Below are positions 34,053 through 42,596 of a stretch of 64,000 nucleotides of DNA, one piece after another. Under the pieces are notes generated by a model. The model was not told the origin of the DNA. It was given only the letters and a program-made list of their open reading frames with translations, and ran no database searches. The first letter of the stretch is position 1, and the number at the start of each line of letters is the position of its first letter. The stretch covers positions 1,365,459 through 1,429,458 of the forward strand of contig NZ_LIUT01000001.1 of NCBI RefSeq assembly GCF_001277345.1, given 5' to 3'. The DNA comes from Paenibacillus solani. Its GTDB lineage: Bacteria; Bacillota; Bacilli; Paenibacillales; Paenibacillaceae. The position numbers and the translations under genes are program-made.

Positions 34053-35147
34053 GTGCAACCGCAACGAAATAAAGGGTTTGCCTTTATATTAAATATTCTT
34101 CCTGGCCTCGGCCATTATTATTGGGGAAGAAAAGGGCGTGCTCTGTTATACCCCTTCTTGTTCTTTGGATGCTTGTTTGGCGGATTTATGCTCGGGATCA
34201 TGGCAGGTGCCGAGCAAGTTTTTGTGCTGGGACTTCTCGGCGCTATCATGTTCTGGGGGATTAGCATGCTTGATCTGTTAATTGCTCTCATCCGCTATAA
34301 TCCCGTAACGATAATTCGCGATGAATTCGGGCGGCCGATGGAGATTCGCCAGGAAAAGAGCGATGAGTCCGAGCGCTTCTACACCATCTTGTTATCCTTT
34401 ATACCCGGCCTTGGTCATTTTCAATTGGGCTTGATGCAGCGCGGCTTGTCATTTCTGATCGCATTTTTCGGACTTGGAACGATTCTGCTGTTTCTGACGG
34501 GCTTAACCAACCAAACGGTATTTCTGCTGTTCCTGGGCATGCTGCCAATCATATGGCTCTATTGCATGTTCGACGTGGTGCAGCTGGTCCATCGCAAACA
34601 AGCAGGCGAATTTATCGAAGACCGAACCCTCTTTGATGAGCTAGAGAGCGGCCGGGATAGCGGGCGCCGCAGTAAAGTGGTTGCTACCTTGTTATCCGCG
34701 TTTCCCGGAGCAGGACAAATGTATTTAGGGCTGCAGAAGCGTGGACTTCAGCTCATGGTTCTCTTTCTCGGCAGTATTTATGTATTGGACGTACTCAAGC
34801 TGTCGCTGTTCCTATTTTTGATTCCGCTGATCTGGTTTTATGCTTTTTTTGATGGTTTACAGCAAGTAAGCCGATATGGCAGAGAACCGCTACGGGATAG
34901 TCCAATCATCTCAGGGGCGGGCAATCACCAGCGCTGGCTTGGGCTTGGACTGCTCATTCTCGGTATCTATTTCGTATTTACAAGTGTGATACTTCCATAT
35001 CTGAATACACTGTTTCCGGACATACATCATTATTCCTTTATCGGGGAGTACTTGAAGACGGGGATCATTGCCGTTCTTCTGATAGGCGGAGGAATTAAGC
35101 TTATGGCAGGCTCCAAAAAGGATTCAATGAAAAGGGAACGTCTATAG
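34053..35147 (+). CDS. Polytopic membrane protein with three TM2-like repeats
   Basis: About 364 residues with eight or nine membrane segments. A TM2-like hairpin occurs three times: LNILPGLGHYYWGRKGRALL, LLSFIPGLGHFQLGLMQRGL and LLSAFPGAGQMYLGLQKRGL. Each has the form PGxGxxxxGxxxRGL. The third His is replaced by Gln. I chose the GTG at 34053, seven bases after AAAGGAAG; the ATG at 34035, which overlaps the anti-sigma stop, is the alternative. Third gene of the sigma operon. Function unknown; a sensing or output role is only a guess. Confidence 0.8.
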   Translation: MQPQRNKGFAFILNILPGLGHYYWGRKGRALLYPFLFFGCLFGGFMLGIMAGAEQVFVLGLLGAIMFWGISMLDLLIALIRYNPVTIIRDEFGRPMEIRQEKSDESERFYTILLSFIPGLGHFQLGLMQRGLSFLIAFFGLGTILLFLTGLTNQTVFLLFLGMLPIIWLYCMFDVVQLVHRKQAGEFIEDRTLFDELESGRDSGRRSKVVATLLSAFPGAGQMYLGLQKRGLQLMVLFLGSIYVLDVLKLSLFLFLIPLIWFYAFFDGLQQVSRYGREPLRDSPIISGAGNHQRWLGLGLLILGIYFVFTSVILPYLNTLFPDIHHYSFIGEYLKTGIIAVLLIGGGIKLMAGSKKDSMKRERL

Positions 35148-35177
35148 TATATATGAACGAAATATGGAGGAGATATA

Positions 35178-35318
35178 GTGGCCAAAAATCTGTATTATCT
35201 GCTGTATATTGCTCTGTTTGTTGTGACTTGTTTGTTTATCGTTAACGCTTACTCATCGCCGGACTCGCCTCCGTCACCTTCAATCACTTTATCAGAGCAG
35301 AATCAGAACCGGCTTTAG
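35178..35318 (+). CDS. Small membrane protein (46 aa), last gene of the sigma operon
   Basis: GTG start at 35178 after ATGGAGGAG. The peptide has one hydrophobic helix (YYLLYIALFVVTCLFIV) and a short Ser/Pro-rich tail (SSPDSPPSPS). It follows the TM2-repeat gene by 30 bases and precedes a strong terminator. No homologue known to me. Confidence 0.65.
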   Translation: MAKNLYYLLYIALFVVTCLFIVNAYSSPDSPPSPSITLSEQNQNRL

Positions 35319-35358
35319 TGTAAGAGATGGATAATAACATACCGAAGATTTGCTGAGA

Positions 35359-35384
35359 AGAACACCGGAGACGGTGTTCTTTTT
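35359..35384 (+). terminator. Terminator of the ECF sigma operon
   Basis: AGAACACCG/CGGTGTTCT with loop GAGA and five T. Confidence 0.92.
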
Positions 35385-35424
35385 AAGTTTGGGCTCAAAC
35401 TGGAAGGATATATTAATAAGTATC

Positions 35425-35487
35425 TTGCATTAATCAGTACTGGATGTTAATATTTGGATTAATGGTATTGAATATTAAACAGTACTG
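35425..35487 (+). promoter_or_regulatory. Promoter with two CAGTACTG palindromes, ABC exporter operon
   Basis: TTGCAT (35425-35430), 17-base spacer, TAATAT (35448-35453). The palindrome CAGTACTG lies in the spacer (35435-35442) and again downstream (35480-35487), 45 bases apart centre to centre. This looks like a repressor operator pair; the regulator is unknown. Confidence 0.5.
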
Positions 35488-35517
35488 AATATAGCGATGT
35501 TGTTAGGAGGAGTATAG

Positions 35518-36291
35518 TTGATCAAGATCCAACCCAAGAAGGCAGCTATGATCAAGGCGGTGAATGTATGCAAATCATACGATACGGGAACCGCACAATT
35601 CCATGCAGCAAAAAGCGTGAATTTGGATTTGTACGAAGGGGATTTTACCGTCATTATGGGAAGTTCGGGTTCTGGCAAATCCACACTGTTGTATCTGCTG
35701 AGCGGTCTGGATACGCTAACCTCCGGGGAAGTGTACTTTAAAGGACAGCGGATTGACGAATATTCTGAAAAAGAAATTACTTATTTTCGCTCCAACAAAA
35801 TCGGATACGTCTATCAATCGATCCATTTAATTCCCGATTTGACTTTATTGGAGAATGTTGCTTTTCCAGGATATGTGGCTGGCCGCAGCAAAAGCGAGGT
35901 CCATCACCAGGCGCTGAACCTGCTCGAAATGGTGGGAATTGCTGAACAAGCTGATCGCCTGCCGTCTCAAGTCTCGGGAGGTCAGCAGCAGCGGGCAGCC
36001 ATTGGCAGAGCCTTAATCAATTCACCTGAGGTGATTTTTGCCGATGAGCCAACGGGAGCGCTCAGTCAGGAGCAAGGTACGATCATTTTGGATATTTTGA
36101 CGGACATGAACCGTAAATCCCAATCGATTGTCATGGTCACACATGATATAAAGGCAGCGTGCAGAGCGGATCGTTTGGTCTTGGTGGAAGATGGGAGCAT
36201 CCATGGAATATTGGAGCTGGGGAAATATTCGACAGATCAATTGAAAGCGAGAGAAAACCAGATATTCAAGTTCATGGCGGATAAGGAGTGA
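35518..36291 (+). CDS. ABC transporter ATP-binding protein, MacB/LolD type
   Basis: 257 residues. Walker A GSSGSGKST (near 48), Q-loop YVYQSIHLIPDLTLLENV, signature VSGGQQQR, Walker B VIFADEPTGALS, H-loop MVTHDIKAA. This set is typical of the MacB/LolD/BceA class, which works with FtsX-type permeases. The start is a TTG at 35518 with AGGAGGAG six bases upstream; an ATG at 35548 is the alternative. The permease follows after six bases. Nearby two-component genes, usual for bacitracin-type modules, are absent. Confidence 0.92.
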   Translation: MIKIQPKKAAMIKAVNVCKSYDTGTAQFHAAKSVNLDLYEGDFTVIMGSSGSGKSTLLYLLSGLDTLTSGEVYFKGQRIDEYSEKEITYFRSNKIGYVYQSIHLIPDLTLLENVAFPGYVAGRSKSEVHHQALNLLEMVGIAEQADRLPSQVSGGQQQRAAIGRALINSPEVIFADEPTGALSQEQGTIILDILTDMNRKSQSIVMVTHDIKAACRADRLVLVEDGSIHGILELGKYSTDQLKARENQIFKFMADKE

Positions 36292-36297
36292 TTAAGA

Positions 36298-38706
36298 ATG
36301 TATGCGGTCTGGAAGCTATGCTGGTCTAACCTCATAATTAAAAAAGTACAGAACAGCTTCATAGCGATCATCATCATGTTATCTACCTTCCTTCTCACTA
36401 CAGCGGTGCTCGTTATCAATAATACGAACCGGGTTTATGAGGATATGCATGCCAAGACTCATGGCGCCCACCAAATATTGCGTCTGGAGAATGGCATCCA
36501 TGATCCCGGGCAAGTCCACCAGTGGTGGGCCGCACAGGAGGGAGTAAGGGCTTCAGATATGATGCGGTACCGCTATCTCTCCAGCATGTCTCATGCTGGA
36601 GAAGAAATTCCAAATGTGGACTTGTTTATGATGAATACGCCGCAAGGCCCTTATTCCGTCGATAAGCTTTTGTTTGTACAAGGAGAGGAGAGGAAGGCAC
36701 CTGAGCCTGGGACAGCCTGGATTCCGACATCTCTTGCTTATTCCAACGATATTAAAGTCGGCGATCCGATAGAATTCAAGACAGATAAAGGAACATTTCA
36801 ATTGCGAGTCGCAGCTGTTGTGATAGATATATCGTATTGTTCACCTTTTGCAACGAGCGGCCGAATATGGATGAATGATCAGGATTACGATACTCATATG
36901 TCCCCGCTGCATGGCGGCGATATGTACATGATCGGGCTGCGTTTTGATGATTACAGTCAGCATCGAGCCTATTGGGAGGGCTTTGCGAGAGCTCTTGGTG
37001 GACCATACCTGGAGTCAGTGAAGGATTTTGAGAGTATATCCTCTTACTATATGATCGCGAATCGTATTATTAGCTTCATTATGGTATTTCTTGCGGTTGT
37101 GATGATCTCTGTTGCTCTATATACACTTGGTTTTACGATATCCGATGCGATTCTTTCGAGCTACAGGACAATCGGTATAATCAAGTCCATAGGCTTAACC
37201 TCTCGTAAAGTGGTTTCAGTCTACGTGTCACAATATACGCTGATAGCCTTGATGTCGGTATTACCCGGGATTGGACTCAGTTTCTTCTTCTCCAACCAAA
37301 TTGTTAACAGCTCGATGGCTTATCTCAATACGGGAACAGATAGGAATGTACAATTCTTGGAGCTCGCTATATGGGTAGGAGCTGTTGTGATCGCAGTCAT
37401 CTTTCTATCAGCCCTCCTGTTTTCCTATAAGGCTCACAGTGTCCAACCGGCTCAAGCGATTCGTTACGGGATGTCAGAGAAGAAGGGTTCAAGAGCATTA
37501 GGTATGGAAAGCACATGGAAGAAGAAGCTGCTGAAGCTGGGCTCGCTTCCGATAGAGATGGTGATCGGCCTAAGAGGGATAAGGAAGAATGCGCGAGGCT
37601 CTGTGCTGATCCTAGTGATCTCGGCATTATGCACTGCGGTCCTTGTATTTGGTTTTATATTCGTTTACAGTATCTCTTCCATCCATGGAACGATTGGGAA
37701 ATGGGGATATGATTCGTCCGATTTATCCATAAGAATCGATAATCCTGCTGTACTGAGCTATGATCAGCTTCGCGAGGATGTATTAACAGATGTAAGAGTG
37801 AAGAATTATAGCCGATATGGAGATGCCAATGCAGTCCTGCCACTAAATCAGGAGTTATCAGCCGGCAAGAACCAGGATACGATGGGCATCCTGCTAACGG
37901 TGGCAGAAGGAAATTATGATGAGATCGGCTATGAGAACATCAAAGGCCGAAATCCGTTGAATGACCAAGAAATTTCGGTAGGAGTTAACATCGCCAGAAG
38001 TCTGAATATCGATCTGGGAGATCCCGTGGATATTTATATTGAAGGAGTGAAACATACGCTTACCGTTACCGGCATTTATCAGGCGATTGCCAACATGGCC
38101 TATACGGGACGTATCACAGCGGAGGTCATCCAAGAAGGCAGTCGCGATGATGAATCCGTGATGAATACGGTTTTCATCAATCTGCAAGACGGCGTTTCAA
38201 TCGAGGGCTTCGTGAACGAACTTCATCTCAGGTATGGCAGTGCGATCGGGACGGCAAGTCAAGCTGCGTTAGTGGATGAGGTGTTTTCTCAAGCGGTAAT
38301 GATATTGATACTGCCCATGTCGATCATGATCCTGTTGTTCCTCATCATTACCTTTGTTATTATTTACAGCATATCCCGTATTAACATGAAGAAGGAAAGC
38401 AGGACGTACGGTATTTATAAATCAATCGGCATGACGTCCAGGCAGATTCGGATGTCGGTAACGGCGGGAATATTCGTTATCTCGACACTAGGAGCTTTAG
38501 TAGGGATTCCATTAGGACTTACAGGTCTGCCGCCATTGCTTAACTTCATTTTAGCGGATTACGGGATTGTTAAAGTTCCTTTGATTATGAATGGAGCAGG
38601 CGTGGCAGCGATGTTCCCCCTGAGTATTATGGCTGCATGCATAGGTTGCTGGTTAGCATCCCGATCTGTACGAACCACCTCGCCCCGTATCTTGACAATG
38701 GAATGA
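36298..38706 (+). CDS. FtsX-like permease of the ABC exporter
   Basis: 802 residues with two FtsX cores. The first group of helices is near residues 255-400 (ISFIMVFLAVVMISVALYTL) and the last near 670-795 (MILILPMSIMILLFLIITFV and following). N-terminal and central membrane helices carry long outer domains after each. This double FtsX layout is found in peptide or lipoprotein-related exporters and in antimicrobial-peptide resistance. TSRKVVSVYVSQYT and TSRQIRMSVTAG are the repeated coupling segments. Substrate unknown. It ends in a bidirectional terminator. Confidence 0.88.
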   Translation: MYAVWKLCWSNLIIKKVQNSFIAIIIMLSTFLLTTAVLVINNTNRVYEDMHAKTHGAHQILRLENGIHDPGQVHQWWAAQEGVRASDMMRYRYLSSMSHAGEEIPNVDLFMMNTPQGPYSVDKLLFVQGEERKAPEPGTAWIPTSLAYSNDIKVGDPIEFKTDKGTFQLRVAAVVIDISYCSPFATSGRIWMNDQDYDTHMSPLHGGDMYMIGLRFDDYSQHRAYWEGFARALGGPYLESVKDFESISSYYMIANRIISFIMVFLAVVMISVALYTLGFTISDAILSSYRTIGIIKSIGLTSRKVVSVYVSQYTLIALMSVLPGIGLSFFFSNQIVNSSMAYLNTGTDRNVQFLELAIWVGAVVIAVIFLSALLFSYKAHSVQPAQAIRYGMSEKKGSRALGMESTWKKKLLKLGSLPIEMVIGLRGIRKNARGSVLILVISALCTAVLVFGFIFVYSISSIHGTIGKWGYDSSDLSIRIDNPAVLSYDQLREDVLTDVRVKNYSRYGDANAVLPLNQELSAGKNQDTMGILLTVAEGNYDEIGYENIKGRNPLNDQEISVGVNIARSLNIDLGDPVDIYIEGVKHTLTVTGIYQAIANMAYTGRITAEVIQEGSRDDESVMNTVFINLQDGVSIEGFVNELHLRYGSAIGTASQAALVDEVFSQAVMILILPMSIMILLFLIITFVIIYSISRINMKKESRTYGIYKSIGMTSRQIRMSVTAGIFVISTLGALVGIPLGLTGLPPLLNFILADYGIVKVPLIMNGAGVAAMFPLSIMAACIGCWLASRSVRTTSPRILTME

Positions 38707-38745
38707 AAAAAACCTGTAAACGACTCCGTCGTTTTACAGGTTTTT
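38705..38745. terminator. Bidirectional terminator
   Basis: AACCTGTAAACGAC pairs with the 15-base arm at 38728-38742 with one bulged base and loop TCC. A run of A before and of T after lets it work for the permease and for the convergent SdpI-type gene. Confidence 0.9.
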
Positions 38746-39027
38746 CAGTTTCCGCTCCACCAGAATATAAATCAAGATGAAAACGATTATGGTTGCGATA
38801 CCGGTGATCGTAAAAGAGCCGGTAAGCCTCGCAATAAGCAGCAGGATGACCCCGAAGATCATCAACAGCAAGCTGACGTATGCATTGGATGCTTTGAAAT
38901 TGCGTTCACTCTTAAGAGAAGATGTAGTTTTGTAAGCATAGAAGCTTTTGGTACTCTTAGGTGGGATCAAAAAAAGCAGCAGTCCATACAAAATAAAAAT
39001 GATCCCGATAAACAAACTTTCAAGCAC
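38734..39027 (-). CDS. SdpI family membrane protein
   Basis: 97 residues, three membrane segments. The conserved patch after helix 1, LIPPKSTKSFYAYKTTSSL, followed by the AsnAla of FKASNAY, matches the SdpI C-terminal family (immunity to SdpC and similar proteins). The start is GTG at 39027 (minus strand) because GAGGAG is ten bases before it; the frame is open further upstream without a site. It lies downstream of mtnB and faces the ABC permease. Confidence 0.75.
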   Translation of the reverse strand: MLESLFIGIIFILYGLLLFLIPPKSTKSFYAYKTTSSLKSERNFKASNAYVSLLLMIFGVILLLIARLTGSFTITGIATIIVFILIYILVERKLKNL

Positions 39028-39145
39028 TAGCCTTGCACTCCTCTGATAATAACGTGCCGGCTGCACCCGAGCCCTGTTGGTACCCGGATGCTAACTGTAT
39101 GCGACTTTCCGGCTGTTACTGTTCTAATACTTGTATTCGTTCATT

Positions 39146-39802
39146 TTATTTGTTGCCGGCAGCGTTAAGAAGCAGTCGGCGATACGAATATTCGAATATA
39201 AATTCGAACGCCTCCAGATGTTTCTTCGCCTCAAAGGCATTTTTGCCCCACGCATAGATGCCGTGATTACGCAGCAGAATACCAGGCACTGCGGGATCAA
39301 GCGCATCAGGAACGAGCTCGGCAATCCGCGGGATATCCGCATAATTTGGAAGAATCGGGATGCGAATCGCTGCGTCTTCTTCCCAGATATTAAACGCTTT
39401 GATCAGCTCAATGCCTTGGGCGAGCATATAGCCTTGGTCTCCATACCAGTCACTCATCAAATTATTATCAATTGTATGCACATGAAAAATCGCCCCGCAG
39501 CCGGTTTTACGATAAATTTCACAGTGGATTAAGGTTTCCGCGCTTGGCTTCAAACCGGTTTCCTCGCAAGGCGCGCCATCCTGATCCACGAATAAATAAT
39601 CCTCAGGTGTATGCACGGACTTGTCTTTCCCGCTGGCGGTTACCGCAAAATAAAACTGCTCAGGCGCGAAATCGCCAACACGGACGGATAGATTGCCGCT
39701 GGTGCCGGGGAACCAATTTCTCGCAGCAAACAGCTCCTTGATTCCTCTGAGGTCGTGCAGTGCGGCTTGTTTCTGTTCAAGCCGGATCGCTGAAAATGAC
39801 AT
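39146..39802 (-). CDS. mtnB: Methylthioribulose-1-phosphate dehydratase
   Basis: Class II aldolase-like zinc enzyme of methionine salvage: converts MTRu-1-P to diketomethylthiopentyl-1-phosphate. Motifs: NWFPGTSGNLSVR, zinc ligands HVHT (about 113-116) and RNHGIYAWG. 218 residues. Its ATG follows the mtnX stop with no gap. It is the last of six packed minus-strand genes. No mtnD (acireductone dioxygenase) follows, unlike B. subtilis mtnWXBD. Confidence 0.94.
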   Translation of the reverse strand: MSFSAIRLEQKQAALHDLRGIKELFAARNWFPGTSGNLSVRVGDFAPEQFYFAVTASGKDKSVHTPEDYLFVDQDGAPCEETGLKPSAETLIHCEIYRKTGCGAIFHVHTIDNNLMSDWYGDQGYMLAQGIELIKAFNIWEEDAAIRIPILPNYADIPRIAELVPDALDPAVPGILLRNHGIYAWGKNAFEAKKHLEAFEFIFEYSYRRLLLNAAGNK

Positions 39803-40483
39803 TTACAGCACCCCCTGTTTAAACTTGTTCTTCATATCGTTTTGAACATCCGTAAATGTCTCAAAAGGCACGTGATGTACACCAAGCTTCTTGCACTGCT
39901 CGGTGAGCGTGGAGCGGGAATAGACCAGGTCAGCCTGCTTCGCGCCTTCAAAATCGGTAAGGCTGTCCCCGATCAGAATCCGGTAATATCGCTCAGCAGG
40001 GAATCGGTCCATGACCGTCACTTTACACATTCCGCAATCGTTATTGCACGATTCTTTGCAAGGATGAGGCCATGTGATTTCAATATGTTCCCCATCGAAA
40101 TTCGCACCGTTGCAGAAGATATGGTCTGTAGGAATATTAAACGGCTTCAACAATGGATCTACAAAAAAATCGATCCCGCCGCTTGTAACATAAAACTCAA
40201 TCTGCTCGGACTTCAAATAATCAAGGAATGTCCCGAACCCTTCGCGTATTCCTGCATGGCTCAGAACGAAATCGGTGATCTCCTCCTGCATGGAGGAAGG
40301 GAAGAGCGCGAACATGCGGCCAACGCCCTCCCTTATAGAAATGGTTCGTTCGAGCGTATCCTGCATGATAGGCTCATAGCCTTCCGGCTTGAAATGCTTC
40401 ATGATGGCGACAATGTTGTCGTTGTTCGTAATGGTTCCGTCGAAATCGCAAAAAATGATGGGCTGTCTATCTCTTGATGTCAT
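39803..40483 (-). CDS. mtnX: 2-hydroxy-3-keto-5-methylthiopentenyl-1-phosphate phosphatase
   Basis: HAD phosphatase of methionine salvage, acting after MtnW. Motif I FCDFDGTITNND, motif II YVTSGGIDFF, motif IV IGDSLTDFEGA. The Cys-rich segment CKESCNNDCGMCK is characteristic of MtnX. The ATG overlaps the mtnW stop by four bases. 226 residues. Confidence 0.95.
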   Translation of the reverse strand: MTSRDRQPIIFCDFDGTITNNDNIVAIMKHFKPEGYEPIMQDTLERTISIREGVGRMFALFPSSMQEEITDFVLSHAGIREGFGTFLDYLKSEQIEFYVTSGGIDFFVDPLLKPFNIPTDHIFCNGANFDGEHIEITWPHPCKESCNNDCGMCKVTVMDRFPAERYYRILIGDSLTDFEGAKQADLVYSRSTLTEQCKKLGVHHVPFETFTDVQNDMKNKFKQGVL

Positions 40484-41694
40484 GCTTCTCCTCCCCAGAT
40501 ATCGAGTGCTGCTTTTAGTTCCTCGTGTTCTTCGGCATATTGGGCAAGAGGCAAGGATCTCATCGTTGCCTCAATCGCTTGTACGAAGGCTTTGCCGCCC
40601 GCTTCAGTTCCCATCGGATGACCGTGGATACCGCCGCCGGCATTGACGACTACATCCATGCCGAAATCACGAACGATCCGCGGAACGAGTCCAGGATGAA
40701 TGCCAGCGGACGGTACCGGCATGCTGCGTTTTACACCCAGTTTTGCACTGTGCAGCTCATCACGAATGGCGAGATTCTCTTCTCTTGGCATCGTTACAGA
40801 GCCGTAAGGAGAAGGGAAGAGCACCAGATCCGCGCCCGCGATCCGCATCAGTTGACCGAGCAGTACCGGAGCCGTGATCCCGTAATGGGGAGATGGATAG
40901 AGCGCGCCCGCGAGAGCGGGATGGGCCGCAATAGGGACTGTAATGTCCGGATCTGCGCTCAGCTCATGCAGAACGTCATAACCATAAGAGAGCACATTGA
41001 AGAGCAGGGCATTGGCGCCTGCATCGATCGCGCGTAGTGCTTGCTCACGGAGCTTTGAAGTCCTGCCAGTCAGATTGGCTGCATACAGCAGTTTTTTACC
41101 TGTCTGTTGCTCGACTTCAGCTGCCGCCTGTATGCACATGCTGACCCGTTTCTCGATCGGAGTTAGATCATTCTCGAACAGGATCTCGTCATCCTTGATC
41201 AGATCCACACCGCCAAGGGCCTGGCGGACGAATTGCGTTCTAAGCTCGTCAGCATTCAGTCCGATCACGGATTTAAAGATGCTCATGAGCAGCGGACGGT
41301 CATGGACACCAAGAAGGTCACGGATTCCGTCAATACCGTATTTCGGCCCAGGGAACGCACTTAAGAAGTCGGGAGACAGGTCTAGGGACGTCAGTTTGAT
41401 GCGCCCGTCCATGGAAATTTTGCCGAACACAGTGACAAGCAGCGCCGGAATGTCCCGGCTAAAATTAATATCCGGATAGGCGATGCTGACATCGGCATAA
41501 CGGCTGCCGGGCTCCCAGCCCTCGTTAACCTGGATATCAACGACTTCACCTAGATGCTGTTGCATAGCTTCGCGTTTAGCCTGGGGCAGCTCAGTCCAGC
41601 TGCCAACCGTCATGCCAACGGCAATGGAGGTTGCTTTTTTTCGAAAATCCGCCTGGTCGTCATAGATACGGTATGTTGCAATGCAGCGGCTCAT
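40480..41694 (-). CDS. mtnW: 2,3-diketo-5-methylthiopentyl-1-phosphate enolase (RuBisCO-like)
   Basis: Type IV RuBisCO-like protein, 404 residues. The Mg site is GGVDLIKDDE, with the Lys that would be carbamylated, and the phosphate loops are AHPALAGALY and NAGGGIHGHPMG. As in other MtnW, the loop 6 region differs from true RuBisCO, so it enolises and does not fix CO2. Its ATG overlaps the proC stop by four bases, with no room for a separate leader. It therefore depends on the pro operon promoter and T-box. Confidence 0.96.
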   Translation of the reverse strand: MSRCIATYRIYDDQADFRKKATSIAVGMTVGSWTELPQAKREAMQQHLGEVVDIQVNEGWEPGSRYADVSIAYPDINFSRDIPALLVTVFGKISMDGRIKLTSLDLSPDFLSAFPGPKYGIDGIRDLLGVHDRPLLMSIFKSVIGLNADELRTQFVRQALGGVDLIKDDEILFENDLTPIEKRVSMCIQAAAEVEQQTGKKLLYAANLTGRTSKLREQALRAIDAGANALLFNVLSYGYDVLHELSADPDITVPIAAHPALAGALYPSPHYGITAPVLLGQLMRIAGADLVLFPSPYGSVTMPREENLAIRDELHSAKLGVKRSMPVPSAGIHPGLVPRIVRDFGMDVVVNAGGGIHGHPMGTEAGGKAFVQAIEATMRSLPLAQYAEEHEELKAALDIWGGEA

Positions 41695-42560
41695 GAGATT
41701 TGCTCCTTCAGCATGGCGCCCATTTCCTTAGAGCGCTCTGCACAGCGGTTTACCGCGGCAATGACGGTTTCAAAGAACTCACCCTGATCGAGGGTTTCCA
41801 ACGCAGCCTGCGTGGAACCGTTCGGCGACGTAATTTTAGCGCGCAGCGATGAAGGCAGCTCTCCGGTCTGCTGTACCATGCGGGCCGCGCCCAGAATGGT
41901 TTGGAGCGTTAAATCGCCGCTTTGCTCTGCGGTTAAACCACCTCGGATTCCCGCAGCTGTCATGGCTTCCATCATATAGTAGAAGTAAGCAGGGCCACTG
42001 CCGGAAATACCGGTCAAGATATCCATTTTCTCTTCTTCGATAATGGTCACGTTACCTACAGCTTCGAATATGGTGAGTACCAGCTGACGCTGCTCCTCGC
42101 TCATTTCCTTCGAGAAGGAAATTCCTGTAGAACCCAGGCCAATCGAAGCGGAGGTGTTGGGCATTGTACGCGCAATGGGCTGCTGCTTCCCGAGCAGTGT
42201 CTGCGTTGTATAGATGGACAGACCGGCGATCACGGAGATGATCAATTGATCACTCGAGAGCATCGGACCGAGCTCCTTCAACGCTTTGGCAGCATCCTTC
42301 GGTTTCATGGCCAGTACAATGACCGGCGAAGTTTTTAAAATTTCGATTTTGGCGGCATCGTCGTTGTTGATCTGGATGCCATAACGTTCACTCAGTTCCT
42401 GAAGGCGCTGGGCATTACTCCGGTTGAGCATCGTGATATTCTCTGGAAGCACGACGGAACGGCTCACCAGTCCTCGCACGATCGCTTCAGCCATCGAGCC
42501 TGCACCGAAAAAGGTGATCGCTTTATCTATTAGGGGTCTGTTCTGTGGGGCATGGCACAT
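41691..42560 (-). CDS. proC: Pyrroline-5-carboxylate reductase
   Basis: Last step of proline synthesis. N-terminal NAD(P) motif FFGAGSMAEAIVRGL, AMKP, the conserved RTMPNTSASIG, and the C-terminal signature GISGSGPAYFYYMMEAM with TSPNGSTQAALETLD. The ATG at 42560 is chosen because AAGGAGG lies eight bases before it; a TTG further upstream is not needed. 289 residues. Sits 36 bases after proA. Confidence 0.96.
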   Translation of the reverse strand: MCHAPQNRPLIDKAITFFGAGSMAEAIVRGLVSRSVVLPENITMLNRSNAQRLQELSERYGIQINNDDAAKIEILKTSPVIVLAMKPKDAAKALKELGPMLSSDQLIISVIAGLSIYTTQTLLGKQQPIARTMPNTSASIGLGSTGISFSKEMSEEQRQLVLTIFEAVGNVTIIEEEKMDILTGISGSGPAYFYYMMEAMTAAGIRGGLTAEQSGDLTLQTILGAARMVQQTGELPSSLRAKITSPNGSTQAALETLDQGEFFETVIAAVNRCAERSKEMGAMLKEQIS

Positions 42561-42596
42561 CGTAGTTTCCTCCTTCAAGGATAAATATGAATGTCT

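Noticed and set aside
39842..40477. 211-codon plus-strand ORF over mtnX
   Set aside because: Antisense to a gene with complete HAD motifs; no ribosome site.
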